Notes under the pieces: model-generated | The model's database searches: none | What the model was told of the DNA's origin: nothing | Seen by the model: only the letters and a program-made list of their open reading frames with translations | Assembly: GCA_021163085.1 (NCBI GenBank) | Contig: JAGGXL010000001.1 | Span: 1-6,903 of the forward strand | DNA: 6,903 nt | From: Thermodesulfobacterium sp. | Lineage (GTDB): Bacteria > Desulfobacterota > Thermodesulfobacteria > Thermodesulfobacteriales > Thermodesulfobacteriaceae | Direction: 5' to 3' | Part shown: positions 1 through 6,123 of the stretch, piece by piece | Position numbering within the stretch: the stretch's first letter is position 1 | Layout: each line of letters opens with the position of its first letter | Translations under genes and position numbers: made by a program

Positions 1-39
1 AAAGGGGTGGGTGGGTTCAATTCCCACACGCTTCCGCCA
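1..39 (+). tRNA. selC: 3' end of selenocysteine tRNA (tRNA-Sec), cut by window edge
   Basis: Only the 3' part of the gene lies in the window. A perfect 5-bp T stem (GTGGG 11-15 with CCCAC 23-27) encloses the loop TTCAATT (16-22). It is followed by ACGCTTCC (28-35), the discriminator G36 and an encoded CCA (37-39). Ordinary tRNAs have 7 nt between the T stem and the discriminator; here there are 8. The 8+5 arrangement and the end CTTCCGCCA match the known bacterial tRNA-Sec form (E. coli selC ends CTTCCGCCA). The G-rich 1-10 would be the 3' side of the long variable arm. This tRNA reads UGA as selenocysteine together with SelB. The anticodon is outside the window, so identity rests on the acceptor length. 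tRNA-Ser, which also has a long variable arm and discriminator G, is the alternative, but it has a 7-nt acceptor strand. Confidence 0.8.
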
Positions 40-45
40 GGAATT

Positions 46-51
46 TATAAT
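46..51 (+). promoter_or_regulatory. Candidate -10 box for the M48 protease gene
   Basis: TATAAT is an exact consensus -10 hexamer, 7 nt after the tRNA CCA end and 27 nt before the TTG start. A transcript starting near 58 would have a leader of about 20 nt. No good -35 exists at the right distance, because that position falls in the tRNA T arm (best match TTCCCA at 21-26, 19-nt spacer). In such AT-rich DNA a chance match is quite possible, and read-through from the tRNA transcript is an alternative. Confidence 0.35.
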
Positions 52-78
52 TATTTAAAAATTTATTAACTTTAAAAG

Positions 79-1503
79 TTGAAAAAGATATATTCTAAAA
101 TTTTTATATATCTTCTTATTTTTCTCTTTTCTTTTCATCAACTAAGCTATGCCCTTTTAACACTTCCTGAAGAAGAAGAGATAGGGAAACAGGTTCTCCA
201 GGAACTTTCTTCAAAAATAGAATTTATTCAGGATGTAGAATTGGTGGCTTACATAAATAGTGTAGGGAAAATACTTACAGAAAAAGGGGTGGATTTTTCA
301 CCTTTTAAATTCAGATTTTATCTTATAAAAGATGATACCTTTAATGCCTTTTCTGTCCCAGGAGGATATATATTTCTCAATTCTGGTATTTTTGAAAGTA
401 TTGAATCAGAAGAAGAACTTGCTGGGATAATGGCTCACGAAATAGCACATAATTTATGCAGGCATGTGGCAAAAAGACTGGAAAGTGCAAAAAGGATGCA
501 GATAGCAATTACTGCTGCAACCTTAGCAGCAATTCTTTTAGGTGGAGATAAAGCAGCAGAAGCTGTGGGTATTACTTCTTCAGCTTTTGCAGAAGCGAAA
601 CTTTTAGCTTACAGCAGAGCTGATGAAGAAGAGGCAGATAGAACAGGTTTCCAGATTCTTACAAAAGCAGGTTATAACCCTTGGGGAATGGTTAGGATAA
701 TGGAAAAACTTTCTAAAAAAAGTAATTTTGCTGTAGAACTAAATTACAAATACTTGCTTACACATCCTTTACCCCAAGAAAGACTTACGTATTTAATCAA
801 CTTAGCAAGAAAATATGGTTCTGATAAAGGTTCGTCTTCGATTATAAGTTCAGATCCTTATTATTTTAAGAGACTGACCATTAAGGCAATGGTAATTTCT
901 AAGGATCCTGCAGATTTGGTATTGAAATATAAAGAGGAACTGAAGATCAAAGATGATCCCTGGATTAGATATTCTTTAGCTCTTGCTCTTTCTCAGCAGA
1001 GATTTTTTAAAGAAGCAATTTATGAAATGGAAAAAACTTTAAAAGAACTTCCCCCTAAGCCTTATTTTCTGTTAGATCTTGCTGAAATATATTTAGATTC
1101 TGGAGATTATCAAAGAGCTTTAACTGTCATTGAGAATATTAAATTTTCTGAAGGCTCTAAAAACCTATTTGAAAAGATAGTATATTTAAAGACACAATAT
1201 TTAAAAGCAAAGGCATTAGCAGAAACTTCCCGGCTATTTCAGGCTTATGAAATTTTTAATAACTTGAAAGGAAATAACATACTTGAAAATGACCCCTATT
1301 TTTATTTTTATTTTGGGAGAATTTGCTCCAGAATAAATAAAGACGGAGAAGCACATTTTTACTTTGGCAAATATTACGAATTGAAAGGAGATTATAAAAC
1401 AGCTTACTTTCATTATAAAAAAGCCCTTTCCTTTTTATCCAAAAAAGATAAAATGTATAATGAGGTAGAAAAAAGTATAAAATATATGAAAAAAGATAAA
1501 TAA
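79..1503 (+). CDS. Exported M48-family zinc metalloprotease with TPR-like repeats (BepA-like)
   Basis: A secreted zinc endopeptidase of peptidase family M48 (subfamily C). Relatives such as E. coli BepA act in the periplasm on outer-membrane protein assembly and quality control; that specific role is inferred here. Residues 1-25 form a signal peptide: a basic start (KK, K7), a hydrophobic core at 8-19 and a likely cleavage after SYA (23-25). There is no lipobox Cys. The catalytic HEIAH is at 120-124 (ligands H120 and H124, base E121). The third zinc ligand is most likely E183 in the YSRADEEEAD motif (178-187). The conserved THPLPQERL motif (H229) follows. A small hydrophobic stretch (about 141-165) lies between the metal motifs. 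Residues 290-455 look like TPR helices (about 293-325, 328-355, 406-450). At 474 aa it is close to BepA's length. TTG is the only start available after the in-frame TAA at 67-69, and it gives a proper signal peptide, but it has no clear ribosome-binding site. It is probably first in an operon with the two genes downstream. Confidence 0.93.
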   Translation: MKKIYSKIFIYLLIFLFSFHQLSYALLTLPEEEEIGKQVLQELSSKIEFIQDVELVAYINSVGKILTEKGVDFSPFKFRFYLIKDDTFNAFSVPGGYIFLNSGIFESIESEEELAGIMAHEIAHNLCRHVAKRLESAKRMQIAITAATLAAILLGGDKAAEAVGITSSAFAEAKLLAYSRADEEEADRTGFQILTKAGYNPWGMVRIMEKLSKKSNFAVELNYKYLLTHPLPQERLTYLINLARKYGSDKGSSSIISSDPYYFKRLTIKAMVISKDPADLVLKYKEELKIKDDPWIRYSLALALSQQRFFKEAIYEMEKTLKELPPKPYFLLDLAEIYLDSGDYQRALTVIENIKFSEGSKNLFEKIVYLKTQYLKAKALAETSRLFQAYEIFNNLKGNNILENDPYFYFYFGRICSRINKDGEAHFYFGKYYELKGDYKTAYFHYKKALSFLSKKDKMYNEVEKSIKYMKKDK

Positions 1504-1510
1504 GGAAGTT

Positions 1511-1516
1511 AGGAGG
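1511..1516 (+). promoter_or_regulatory. Strong Shine-Dalgarno of the zinc-ribbon gene
   Basis: AGGAGG lies 10 nt before the ATG at 1527, in the 23-nt gap after the protease gene. It is the only full consensus ribosome-binding site in front of a gene in this window. It supports both this start and translation from a shared mRNA with the upstream gene. Confidence 0.8.
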
Positions 1517-1526
1517 CAAATAATAA

Positions 1527-1808
1527 ATGGCAGAAAAAAATGTTCCTTCTGTAAGAACTCATAAGATAAAGATAAAAAAACCTTTCAGCATAGAATATAA
1601 ACAGAAAATAGTATGTCCTTATTGTAACAACAGTGAAGATTTTTATGAAGTAATAGAAAATGCAACTTTTTTAATTTCTTATATTCAAAATGCAGATGGC
1701 ACTTTAGAACCCATAGAAGAAGAGATAGAAGTTTTAGGTCCTGTAAAGTTTTTTTGCGGAATTTGTAATGCAGATTTAACACAGATTAAAAATAAATATC
1801 AAAGATAG
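1527..1808 (+). CDS. Small zinc-ribbon protein of unknown function
   Basis: I do not recognise a named family. The 93-residue protein has two CxxC knuckles, CPYC (C30, C33) and CGIC (C77, C80), separated by 43 residues. That is the pattern of one four-cysteine zinc ribbon whose intervening strands carry an acidic hairpin (about 60-68, rich in E). The N terminus (11-28) is basic (KIKIKK) and the C terminus ends NKYQR. There is no signal peptide or membrane segment, so it is probably cytoplasmic. A strong ribosome-binding site 10 nt upstream and a 10-nt gap to the next gene indicate a genuine translated gene in an operon. The cysteines are ordinary TGT/TGC codons despite the nearby tRNA-Sec. 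It could bind nucleic acid or a protein partner, or serve as a partner or substrate of the ATP-grasp protein encoded next; none of these is shown by the sequence. Confidence 0.82.
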   Translation: MAEKNVPSVRTHKIKIKKPFSIEYKQKIVCPYCNNSEDFYEVIENATFLISYIQNADGTLEPIEEEIEVLGPVKFFCGICNADLTQIKNKYQR

Positions 1809-1810
1809 GG
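1807..1810 (+). promoter_or_regulatory. Weak ribosome-binding site setting the TTG start of the ATP-grasp gene
   Basis: AGGG, overlapping the zinc-ribbon stop codon (1806-1808), sits 8 nt before TTG 1819. In this frame the preceding stop is TAA at 1777-1779, and no ATG, GTG or other TTG lies between it and 1819. The first downstream ATG is codon 74, which would remove the N-terminal domain. TTG is therefore the only sensible start, probably translationally coupled to the upstream gene. Confidence 0.55.
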
Positions 1811-1818
1811 AAAAAAAT

Positions 1819-2619
1819 TTGCGTCCTTATTATATAGTTCTCAGCTATATAGCATTTAGAAAGTATTTTCAGGATTTTAAAGAAGGAGATCTTATAGGAA
1901 TAAGACTGCCTTTGAAAAGGGAAGAGATTGGGTTAATAGTAGATCTTATAAACAGAAAAGTTGAAGCATTTCCATCTTTTTTGTCTCAAATACTTAGCTC
2001 TTCCAAAGCTTTGCAGGCAGAAGTTTTAAAAAAGTTTATGCTTCCTTACACCTTTTCAATTCGCGATAAAATCGCTTTGCTTTCTGCTATTTCGGAATTA
2101 TCTAAAACAGAATTTCAAAAATTTGTTACTAAAGATGATAGGGCTAACTGCGGATTGGGAGTAAGACTTTGGAATTCCTTAGAAGAAATTTTTAATGTAG
2201 CTGGAACTTCGGTTTTACCCTATCCTTTTGTTTTACAACCTTTTTTTGAAAATATAAGAGATATAAGAGTTGTTATTCTTGAAAAATATCATATAGAAGC
2301 CTATGAAAGAACCAATCCCTATAATTTTAGAAAAAATTTATTTTTGGGAGGGAAGTCGAGCGTTTATAATTTAAATGAAAAAGAGATAGAATTTTGCAAG
2401 AAAGTAATGGAAAGAGGCGGTTTCCCCTATGCTCATTTAGATCTTATTTACATTGGAGATAAAGGTCCTTATCTTTCAGAAATAAGTCTTAGAGGAGGAA
2501 TAAAGGGAGCTAAAATAACTCATCAGGCTTATGAGGAAACAATAAAAAAGATACACCAAAAATTTTATGAAAAATGGGAAGAAAAGTATACTCCTGTAGA
2601 GTATCTCACTCCTATCTAA
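1819..2619 (+). CDS. RimK-like ATP-grasp domain protein, substrate unknown
   Basis: The C-terminal two thirds align by eye with the ATP-grasp fold of the RimK/LysX type, which joins a carboxylate to an amine or similar group using ATP through an acyl-phosphate. Visible landmarks are FVTKDDRANCGLGV (102-115; likely ATP-binding K105 and the Gly-rich loop G112/G114), YPFVLQPFF (135-143), RDIRVVIL (147-154), R164, N173 with GG at 177-178, HLDLI (D208) and LSEISLRGG (219-227; E221). In typical members the second metal motif is E-x-N; here it is E221-I-S223, so the Asn ligand is replaced by Ser. Residues 1-80 would be the pre-ATP-grasp domain and match nothing I know. At 266 aa it is somewhat shorter than RimK (about 300). 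No signal peptide is seen. It lies 10 nt after the zinc-ribbon gene, and its stop overlaps the convergent helicase stop. Substrate and product cannot be deduced. Confidence 0.85.
   Translation: MRPYYIVLSYIAFRKYFQDFKEGDLIGIRLPLKREEIGLIVDLINRKVEAFPSFLSQILSSSKALQAEVLKKFMLPYTFSIRDKIALLSAISELSKTEFQKFVTKDDRANCGLGVRLWNSLEEIFNVAGTSVLPYPFVLQPFFENIRDIRVVILEKYHIEAYERTNPYNFRKNLFLGGKSSVYNLNEKEIEFCKKVMERGGFPYAHLDLIYIGDKGPYLSEISLRGGIKGAKITHQAYEETIKKIHQKFYEKWEEKYTPVEYLTPI
2588..2604 (-). terminator. Possible terminator hairpin of the helicase gene, inside the ATP-grasp ORF
   Basis: ATACTC (2588-2593) and GAGTAT (2599-2604) form a perfect 6-bp stem with a 5-nt loop. Read on the minus strand it begins 11 nt past the helicase stop and is followed by ACTTTTCTTCCCATTTTT, a T-rich tail. 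Read on the plus strand no T-run follows, so it would not serve the ATP-grasp transcript. The stem is short and has only two G-C pairs, which is weak for a thermophile; this is a tentative call. Confidence 0.25.
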
Positions 2620-4790
2620 CCCAAGTCCTTTAAGTTTTTATAAGTTCCTACGGTTTTTATGTATTCTATAAATCTTTGATAAGTTGGATGATGTGAAAGA
2701 GTTTCTGCATTACCAATGCATATAAGCTTTCTTCTTGCTCTGGTAATAGCAACATTAAGCCTCCTTAAATCGTTTAAAAATCCTATCTCACCTGTGTTAT
2801 TAGAACGGACAAACGATATTAAGATAACTTCTTTTTCTCTTCCCTGAAATCCATCTACAGAATTAACCTCAATTTTTAGATTTTTTTCTAAAAGCAACTG
2901 TTTGATTAGTTTAACTTGAGCTGTATAAGGTGTAATAATTCCTATATCTTTTTTATTAATCTCCATTTTTAAGAGTTCTTCTACGAGCTTTAAAGCCAGA
3001 TGGGCTTCAATATAATTTTCATAAGAGGTGGAACCTTCTAGTTGAAATTCAAAGGCATTGCTTTCTGAAGTGTCAACAAATGAAATAGCTTCTTCTAGAT
3101 CAAGAATATCTTTAAATTTTTCAGGTCTTTTTACTTTTAGATCTGCTAATGTATGATTTTTAACTGAATCTGTAGGTTTTAAAAGCCCATTATAAAATTC
3201 CTGATTTGGGAAGTTCATGATTTTTTCGTTCATTCTGTATTGAATTTCAAGCATAACAGATAAATCTGGATAAGATTTTATGAGTTTTTCAAAAAGAGTA
3301 TATTCCAGTTTCTTAGCATCTTCACTTAAAATTGTGGGAGGAAGCTGTTTGTGATCTCCTGCAATGTAAAATCTGTCTGCTTTCATAATGGGAATAAGGG
3401 TAGAAGGTTCTATTTGCTGACTTCCTTCGTCAATTACAGCTACATCAAAATGAAAATCTTGCAGAAATTCGGAAAATACCATTGAATTGGTAGAAACCAC
3501 TATATCAGCTTCTAAAATTATATTTTTAAAGATTTCTTTTTCCTTTTCCTTTAAGATTTTGATATTTTTATCTATTTCGTGATTTAATTTTATCCATTTA
3601 GCCATAGAGTTTATAATGCTTTTTGAGATGCCTCTTATACTTTGTTTTCTTTTGCTAAAATAGGTGATCTCCTCGTCACTTAAACCACGTCTGAGACTTG
3701 GAGTAGGTTTAATAAATTTATCCCTTTTTTCAATCAAAGATCTTACTCTGTCCCATCCTATTTTTACATTTTCAGCTTCGGGATGTTTTTCAGAAAGGGC
3801 AAAGATTGAAAAACTTTCCAGCTCTTCCATTACTCTTGCAGGATGGCCGATTCTTACAATTTTAAGATCAGGATATTTTGAAAGATTTAGAATTAAATTA
3901 TCTACAGCTATATTTGAATCGGCTGTAGCAAGAACTTTTTTACCCGGTTTTATTAGTTGAACAATTAACTCTGTTAGAGTACGCGTTTTTCCTGTACCAG
4001 GAGGACCGTGAATTAAGAAAAAATCTTTGGCTCCCAATGCCAATTGAACAGCTTTTAATTGGGTGTCATTCAACTCAGCATCAACAGGAGTAAAATCAAT
4101 TTTTTCAGCAGAACAAGGTTCTTTTAAGCCTATAATAATATTTCTCAATTCTCTCTGTCTTCCTGTAGCATGTCTCAAAATTTCTAAATTTTCGCTTATC
4201 CGTCTAAAAGTGACATCATTTACATATAGATCTATTCTTACTCCTCTTTTATAGACCCAGTTAGGAGGTTTTTGTTCAAAAGCTACAGTAATGATTTTTT
4301 CTGTAAGTTTAAAAACAGTTCCCAAGAGATTACTTTTTAAAGGATTACCCTGACTTATTAATACCACATCACCGGTTCTTATTTCTGTTTCAATAGGCTT
4401 TTCTCTTGAGAACCTAACTAAATAAAGATGAAATTTTGTTCCAGCTTTAAAACCTTTTAAATTAAGAATAGCCCTTCCAAAAAGTTCTCTTTCTTTTCCA
4501 GAAAGCTTTCTTATTTCTTCTTCTTGAGTTTTTATTTCTGCTGCTCTTTCTAAATCAATAAGAGCTTTGAACTTTTCTACATAAGTATGAACGCTTTTAA
4601 TTTCTTTTACAGTCGTTTTTTTCGGTAAAAGATGGGGATAAAATTTGCAAAATTCTTCGTTTTTCAGATAAATTAAAATCGAATAGTTTGCTGAAAAGAT
4701 TTTATCTATTTCATTTAATTTAATTCCAAGACTTTTAAGACTTTTTTTAAGAATCTTTTTATCAAAAACTTGGGGTATTAGTAGAGGCAT
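2616..4790 (-). CDS. SF1B DNA/RNA helicase, Upf1/IGHMBP2 (SMUBP-2) type
   Basis: A complete superfamily 1B helicase (724 aa), a family that unwinds nucleic acid 5'-to-3' using ATP. Motifs in order are the Q motif around NDTQ (Q244), Walker A GPPGTGKT (262-269), motif Ia near ATADSNIAVDNL (288-299), motif Ic VVSTNSM (431-437), Walker B DEGSQ (454-458), motif III GDHKQLPP (478-485), motif IV QYRM (517-520), motif V DGFQGRE (646-652) and motif VI RRLNVAITRAR (676-686). Residues 135-200 look like the beta-barrel (1B) inserted in this family; 346-425 is a charged helical insertion before motif Ic, probably domain 1C. There is no nuclease or zinc domain and no frameshift. The ATG is fixed by an in-frame TAA two codons upstream, yet there is no Shine-Dalgarno. 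The bacterial role of this family is unclear; repair of stalled replication or R-loops is plausible. It stands alone, divergent from trpB and convergent with the ATP-grasp gene. Confidence 0.95.
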   Translation of the reverse strand: MPLLIPQVFDKKILKKSLKSLGIKLNEIDKIFSANYSILIYLKNEEFCKFYPHLLPKKTTVKEIKSVHTYVEKFKALIDLERAAEIKTQEEEIRKLSGKERELFGRAILNLKGFKAGTKFHLYLVRFSREKPIETEIRTGDVVLISQGNPLKSNLLGTVFKLTEKIITVAFEQKPPNWVYKRGVRIDLYVNDVTFRRISENLEILRHATGRQRELRNIIIGLKEPCSAEKIDFTPVDAELNDTQLKAVQLALGAKDFFLIHGPPGTGKTRTLTELIVQLIKPGKKVLATADSNIAVDNLILNLSKYPDLKIVRIGHPARVMEELESFSIFALSEKHPEAENVKIGWDRVRSLIEKRDKFIKPTPSLRRGLSDEEITYFSKRKQSIRGISKSIINSMAKWIKLNHEIDKNIKILKEKEKEIFKNIILEADIVVSTNSMVFSEFLQDFHFDVAVIDEGSQQIEPSTLIPIMKADRFYIAGDHKQLPPTILSEDAKKLEYTLFEKLIKSYPDLSVMLEIQYRMNEKIMNFPNQEFYNGLLKPTDSVKNHTLADLKVKRPEKFKDILDLEEAISFVDTSESNAFEFQLEGSTSYENYIEAHLALKLVEELLKMEINKKDIGIITPYTAQVKLIKQLLLEKNLKIEVNSVDGFQGREKEVILISFVRSNNTGEIGFLNDLRRLNVAITRARRKLICIGNAETLSHHPTYQRFIEYIKTVGTYKNLKDLG

Positions 4791-4797
4791 TTGTTAA

Positions 4798-4803
4798 ATT
4801 CTA
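4798..4803 (-). promoter_or_regulatory. Candidate -10 box of the helicase gene
   Basis: Read on the minus strand this is TAGAAT (5 of 6 matches to TATAAT), 7 nt before the helicase ATG. The best -35 with a 17-nt spacer is TTTCAA (3 of 6). Transcription would then begin at or next to the A of the start codon, which agrees with the missing ribosome-binding site. This is weak evidence in AT-rich DNA. Confidence 0.3.
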
Positions 4804-4869
4804 ATTTAAATACACAGAATTTGAAAGAAAACAAATTACTGAAATTTAAAAAAAGCATTTATAAAAAAC

Positions 4870-4898
4870 TTGCTTAATTTAAAAAGTGGTTTTATATT
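4870..4898 (+). promoter_or_regulatory. Candidate promoter of trpBA
   Basis: TTGCTT (4870-4875) and TATATT (4893-4898; 5 of 6 matches to the -10 consensus) are separated by exactly 17 nt. Transcription would start near 4905, only about 3 nt before the trpB ATG. Such a short leader leaves no room for a ribosome-binding site, a leader-peptide attenuator or a T-box, so any tryptophan control would have to act on initiation. A less good alternative is TTGAAA (4821-4826) with TTTAAA (4845-4850), which would give a leader of about 50 nt. Confidence 0.45.
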
Positions 4899-4907
4899 AA
4901 AAACACT

Positions 4908-6101
4908 ATGAAACTTCCAAATAAAAAAGGTTATTTTGGAAAATACGGAGGTCGTTTTGTTCCAGAAACACTAATTCCAGCTTTGTATGAGCTAGAAAAT
5001 GCTTATTTTCAGATAAGAAAAGACAAATCATTCTGGAAAGAATGGAAATTTTTACTCCAAGAATATGCTGGAAGACCAACTCCTCTTTACTATGCAGAAA
5101 ATTTTTCCAGATACTTGGGTGGGCATGTTAAGGTCTATCTTAAAAGGGAGGATCTTTTGCATACAGGAGCTCATAAACTTAACAATACGATTGGTCAGGT
5201 TCTTCTTGCAAAGAAAATTGGGAAAAAACGTATTATTGCAGAAACAGGAGCAGGACAGCATGGAGTTGCCACTGCTACAGCCTGTGCACTTCTTAATATG
5301 CAATGTGTTGTTTATATGGGAGCAAAAGATACAGAAAGGCAGGCTTTAAATGTTTTTCGTATGAAACTTCTCGGAGCAGAAGTTGTTTCAGTTTATTCTG
5401 GAACTCAGACCTTAAAAGATGCTATAAATGAAGCCTTGAGAGATTGGGTGACAAATGTTAGAAATACTTTATATGTAATAGGTTCAGTAGTGGGTCCTCA
5501 TCCCTATCCAATGATGGTTAGAGATTTTCAAAGTATAATAGGTATGGAAACAAAAAGACAGATAATTAAAAAAGAGGGGAGACTTCCTGATGTAATTATT
5601 GCCTGTGTTGGTGGTGGCTCAAATGCTATGGGAATTTTTTATCCCTTTTCTCAAAACAAAGAAATTAAATTTATAGGTGTTGAAGCTGCAGGAAAGGGTT
5701 TGAATACAGATTATCATTCCGCTACCCTCTGCGCGGGAGAACCCGGAGTTTTACACGGGATGCTGAGCTACCTTTTGCAAGACAAAGTTGGTCAGATTAA
5801 AGGAGCCCACTCCATTGCTCCAGGACTTGATTATCCGGGAACTGGACCACAGCATTCTTACTATAAAGAAACAGATAGAGCAGAGTATGTAGCTATTACA
5901 GATGAAGAAGCTTTAGAAGCTTTTCAAATTCTTTCAGAGACAGAAGGAATTATACCGGCTCTGGAATCTGCCCATGCTATAGCCTATTTAATAAAAATTG
6001 CTAAAGATTTACCTAAGGGAAGTGTAATAGTTGTTAATCTTTCAGGCAGAGGAGATAAGGATGTAATGACTGTAAAAGATTATTTGGAAAAAAATAAATA
6101 A
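4908..6101 (+). CDS. trpB: Tryptophan synthase beta chain (TrpB1 type)
   Basis: The PLP-dependent beta subunit condenses indole with L-serine to give L-tryptophan in the cytoplasm, receiving indole by tunnel from TrpA in an alpha2-beta2 complex. The start YFGKYGGRFVPETL (9-22) is the family's N-terminal hallmark. HTGAHKLNN (85-93) holds the PLP Schiff-base lysine K90, ETGAGQHG (112-119) holds the catalytic Glu E112, and GGGSNA (235-240) binds the cofactor phosphate. GLDYPG (306-311) contains D308, and LSGRGDKD (378-385) contains S379, which faces the pyridine nitrogen. Its 397 residues match the usual TrpB1 length, and its close fit to enterobacterial TrpB separates it from the longer TrpB2 group. 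ATG is preceded by no ribosome-binding site. trpA follows after 22 nt. No trpF, trpC or other trp gene precedes it; the upstream neighbour is the divergent helicase. Confidence 0.99.
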   Translation: MKLPNKKGYFGKYGGRFVPETLIPALYELENAYFQIRKDKSFWKEWKFLLQEYAGRPTPLYYAENFSRYLGGHVKVYLKREDLLHTGAHKLNNTIGQVLLAKKIGKKRIIAETGAGQHGVATATACALLNMQCVVYMGAKDTERQALNVFRMKLLGAEVVSVYSGTQTLKDAINEALRDWVTNVRNTLYVIGSVVGPHPYPMMVRDFQSIIGMETKRQIIKKEGRLPDVIIACVGGGSNAMGIFYPFSQNKEIKFIGVEAAGKGLNTDYHSATLCAGEPGVLHGMLSYLLQDKVGQIKGAHSIAPGLDYPGTGPQHSYYKETDRAEYVAITDEEALEAFQILSETEGIIPALESAHAIAYLIKIAKDLPKGSVIVVNLSGRGDKDVMTVKDYLEKNK

Positions 6102-6108
6102 AAATTAC

Positions 6109-6114
6109 TATAAA
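6109..6114 (+). promoter_or_regulatory. -10-like hexamer just before trpA
   Basis: TATAAA (5 of 6 matches to the -10 consensus) lies in the 22-nt trpB-trpA gap, 9 nt before the trpA ATG, the same offset as the -10 candidate of trpB. The nearest -35-like hexamer is TTGGAA (6084-6089) with a long 19-nt spacer, so this may be chance. If real, it would be an internal promoter giving a nearly leaderless trpA mRNA. Confidence 0.2.
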
Positions 6115-6123
6115 ATACTTAAA

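Noticed and set aside
4..15. G-rich run GGGGTGGGTGGG suggestive of a G-quadruplex
   Set aside because: Only three G-runs are visible and they are explained by the variable arm and T stem of the tRNA.
68..80. Perfect palindrome AACTTT-A-AAAGTT overlapping the TTG start of the protease gene
   Set aside because: It is short, almost pure A/T, and similar words are frequent here; a single copy does not support an operator.
1256..1519. Minus-strand 87-codon open frame over the protease 3' end
   Set aside because: It overlaps the TPR-coding region, is rich in Phe/Leu/Tyr as expected from the complement of a Lys/Glu-rich gene, and has no supporting context.
1527..1808. Zinc-ribbon protein as a LysW amino-group carrier
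   Set aside because: LysW is about 55 aa with a C-terminal EDWGE-type tail; this protein is 93 aa, has widely spaced CxxC pairs and ends in Arg.
3664..3960. 98-codon open frame on the strand opposite the helicase gene
   Set aside because: It lies wholly inside the helicase coding region, its product shows no recognisable motif, and the helicase motifs prove the other strand is the coding one.
5052..5349. Open frames overlapping trpB on both strands
   Set aside because: They are shadows of trpB, whose catalytic motifs occupy the same bases in the true frame.
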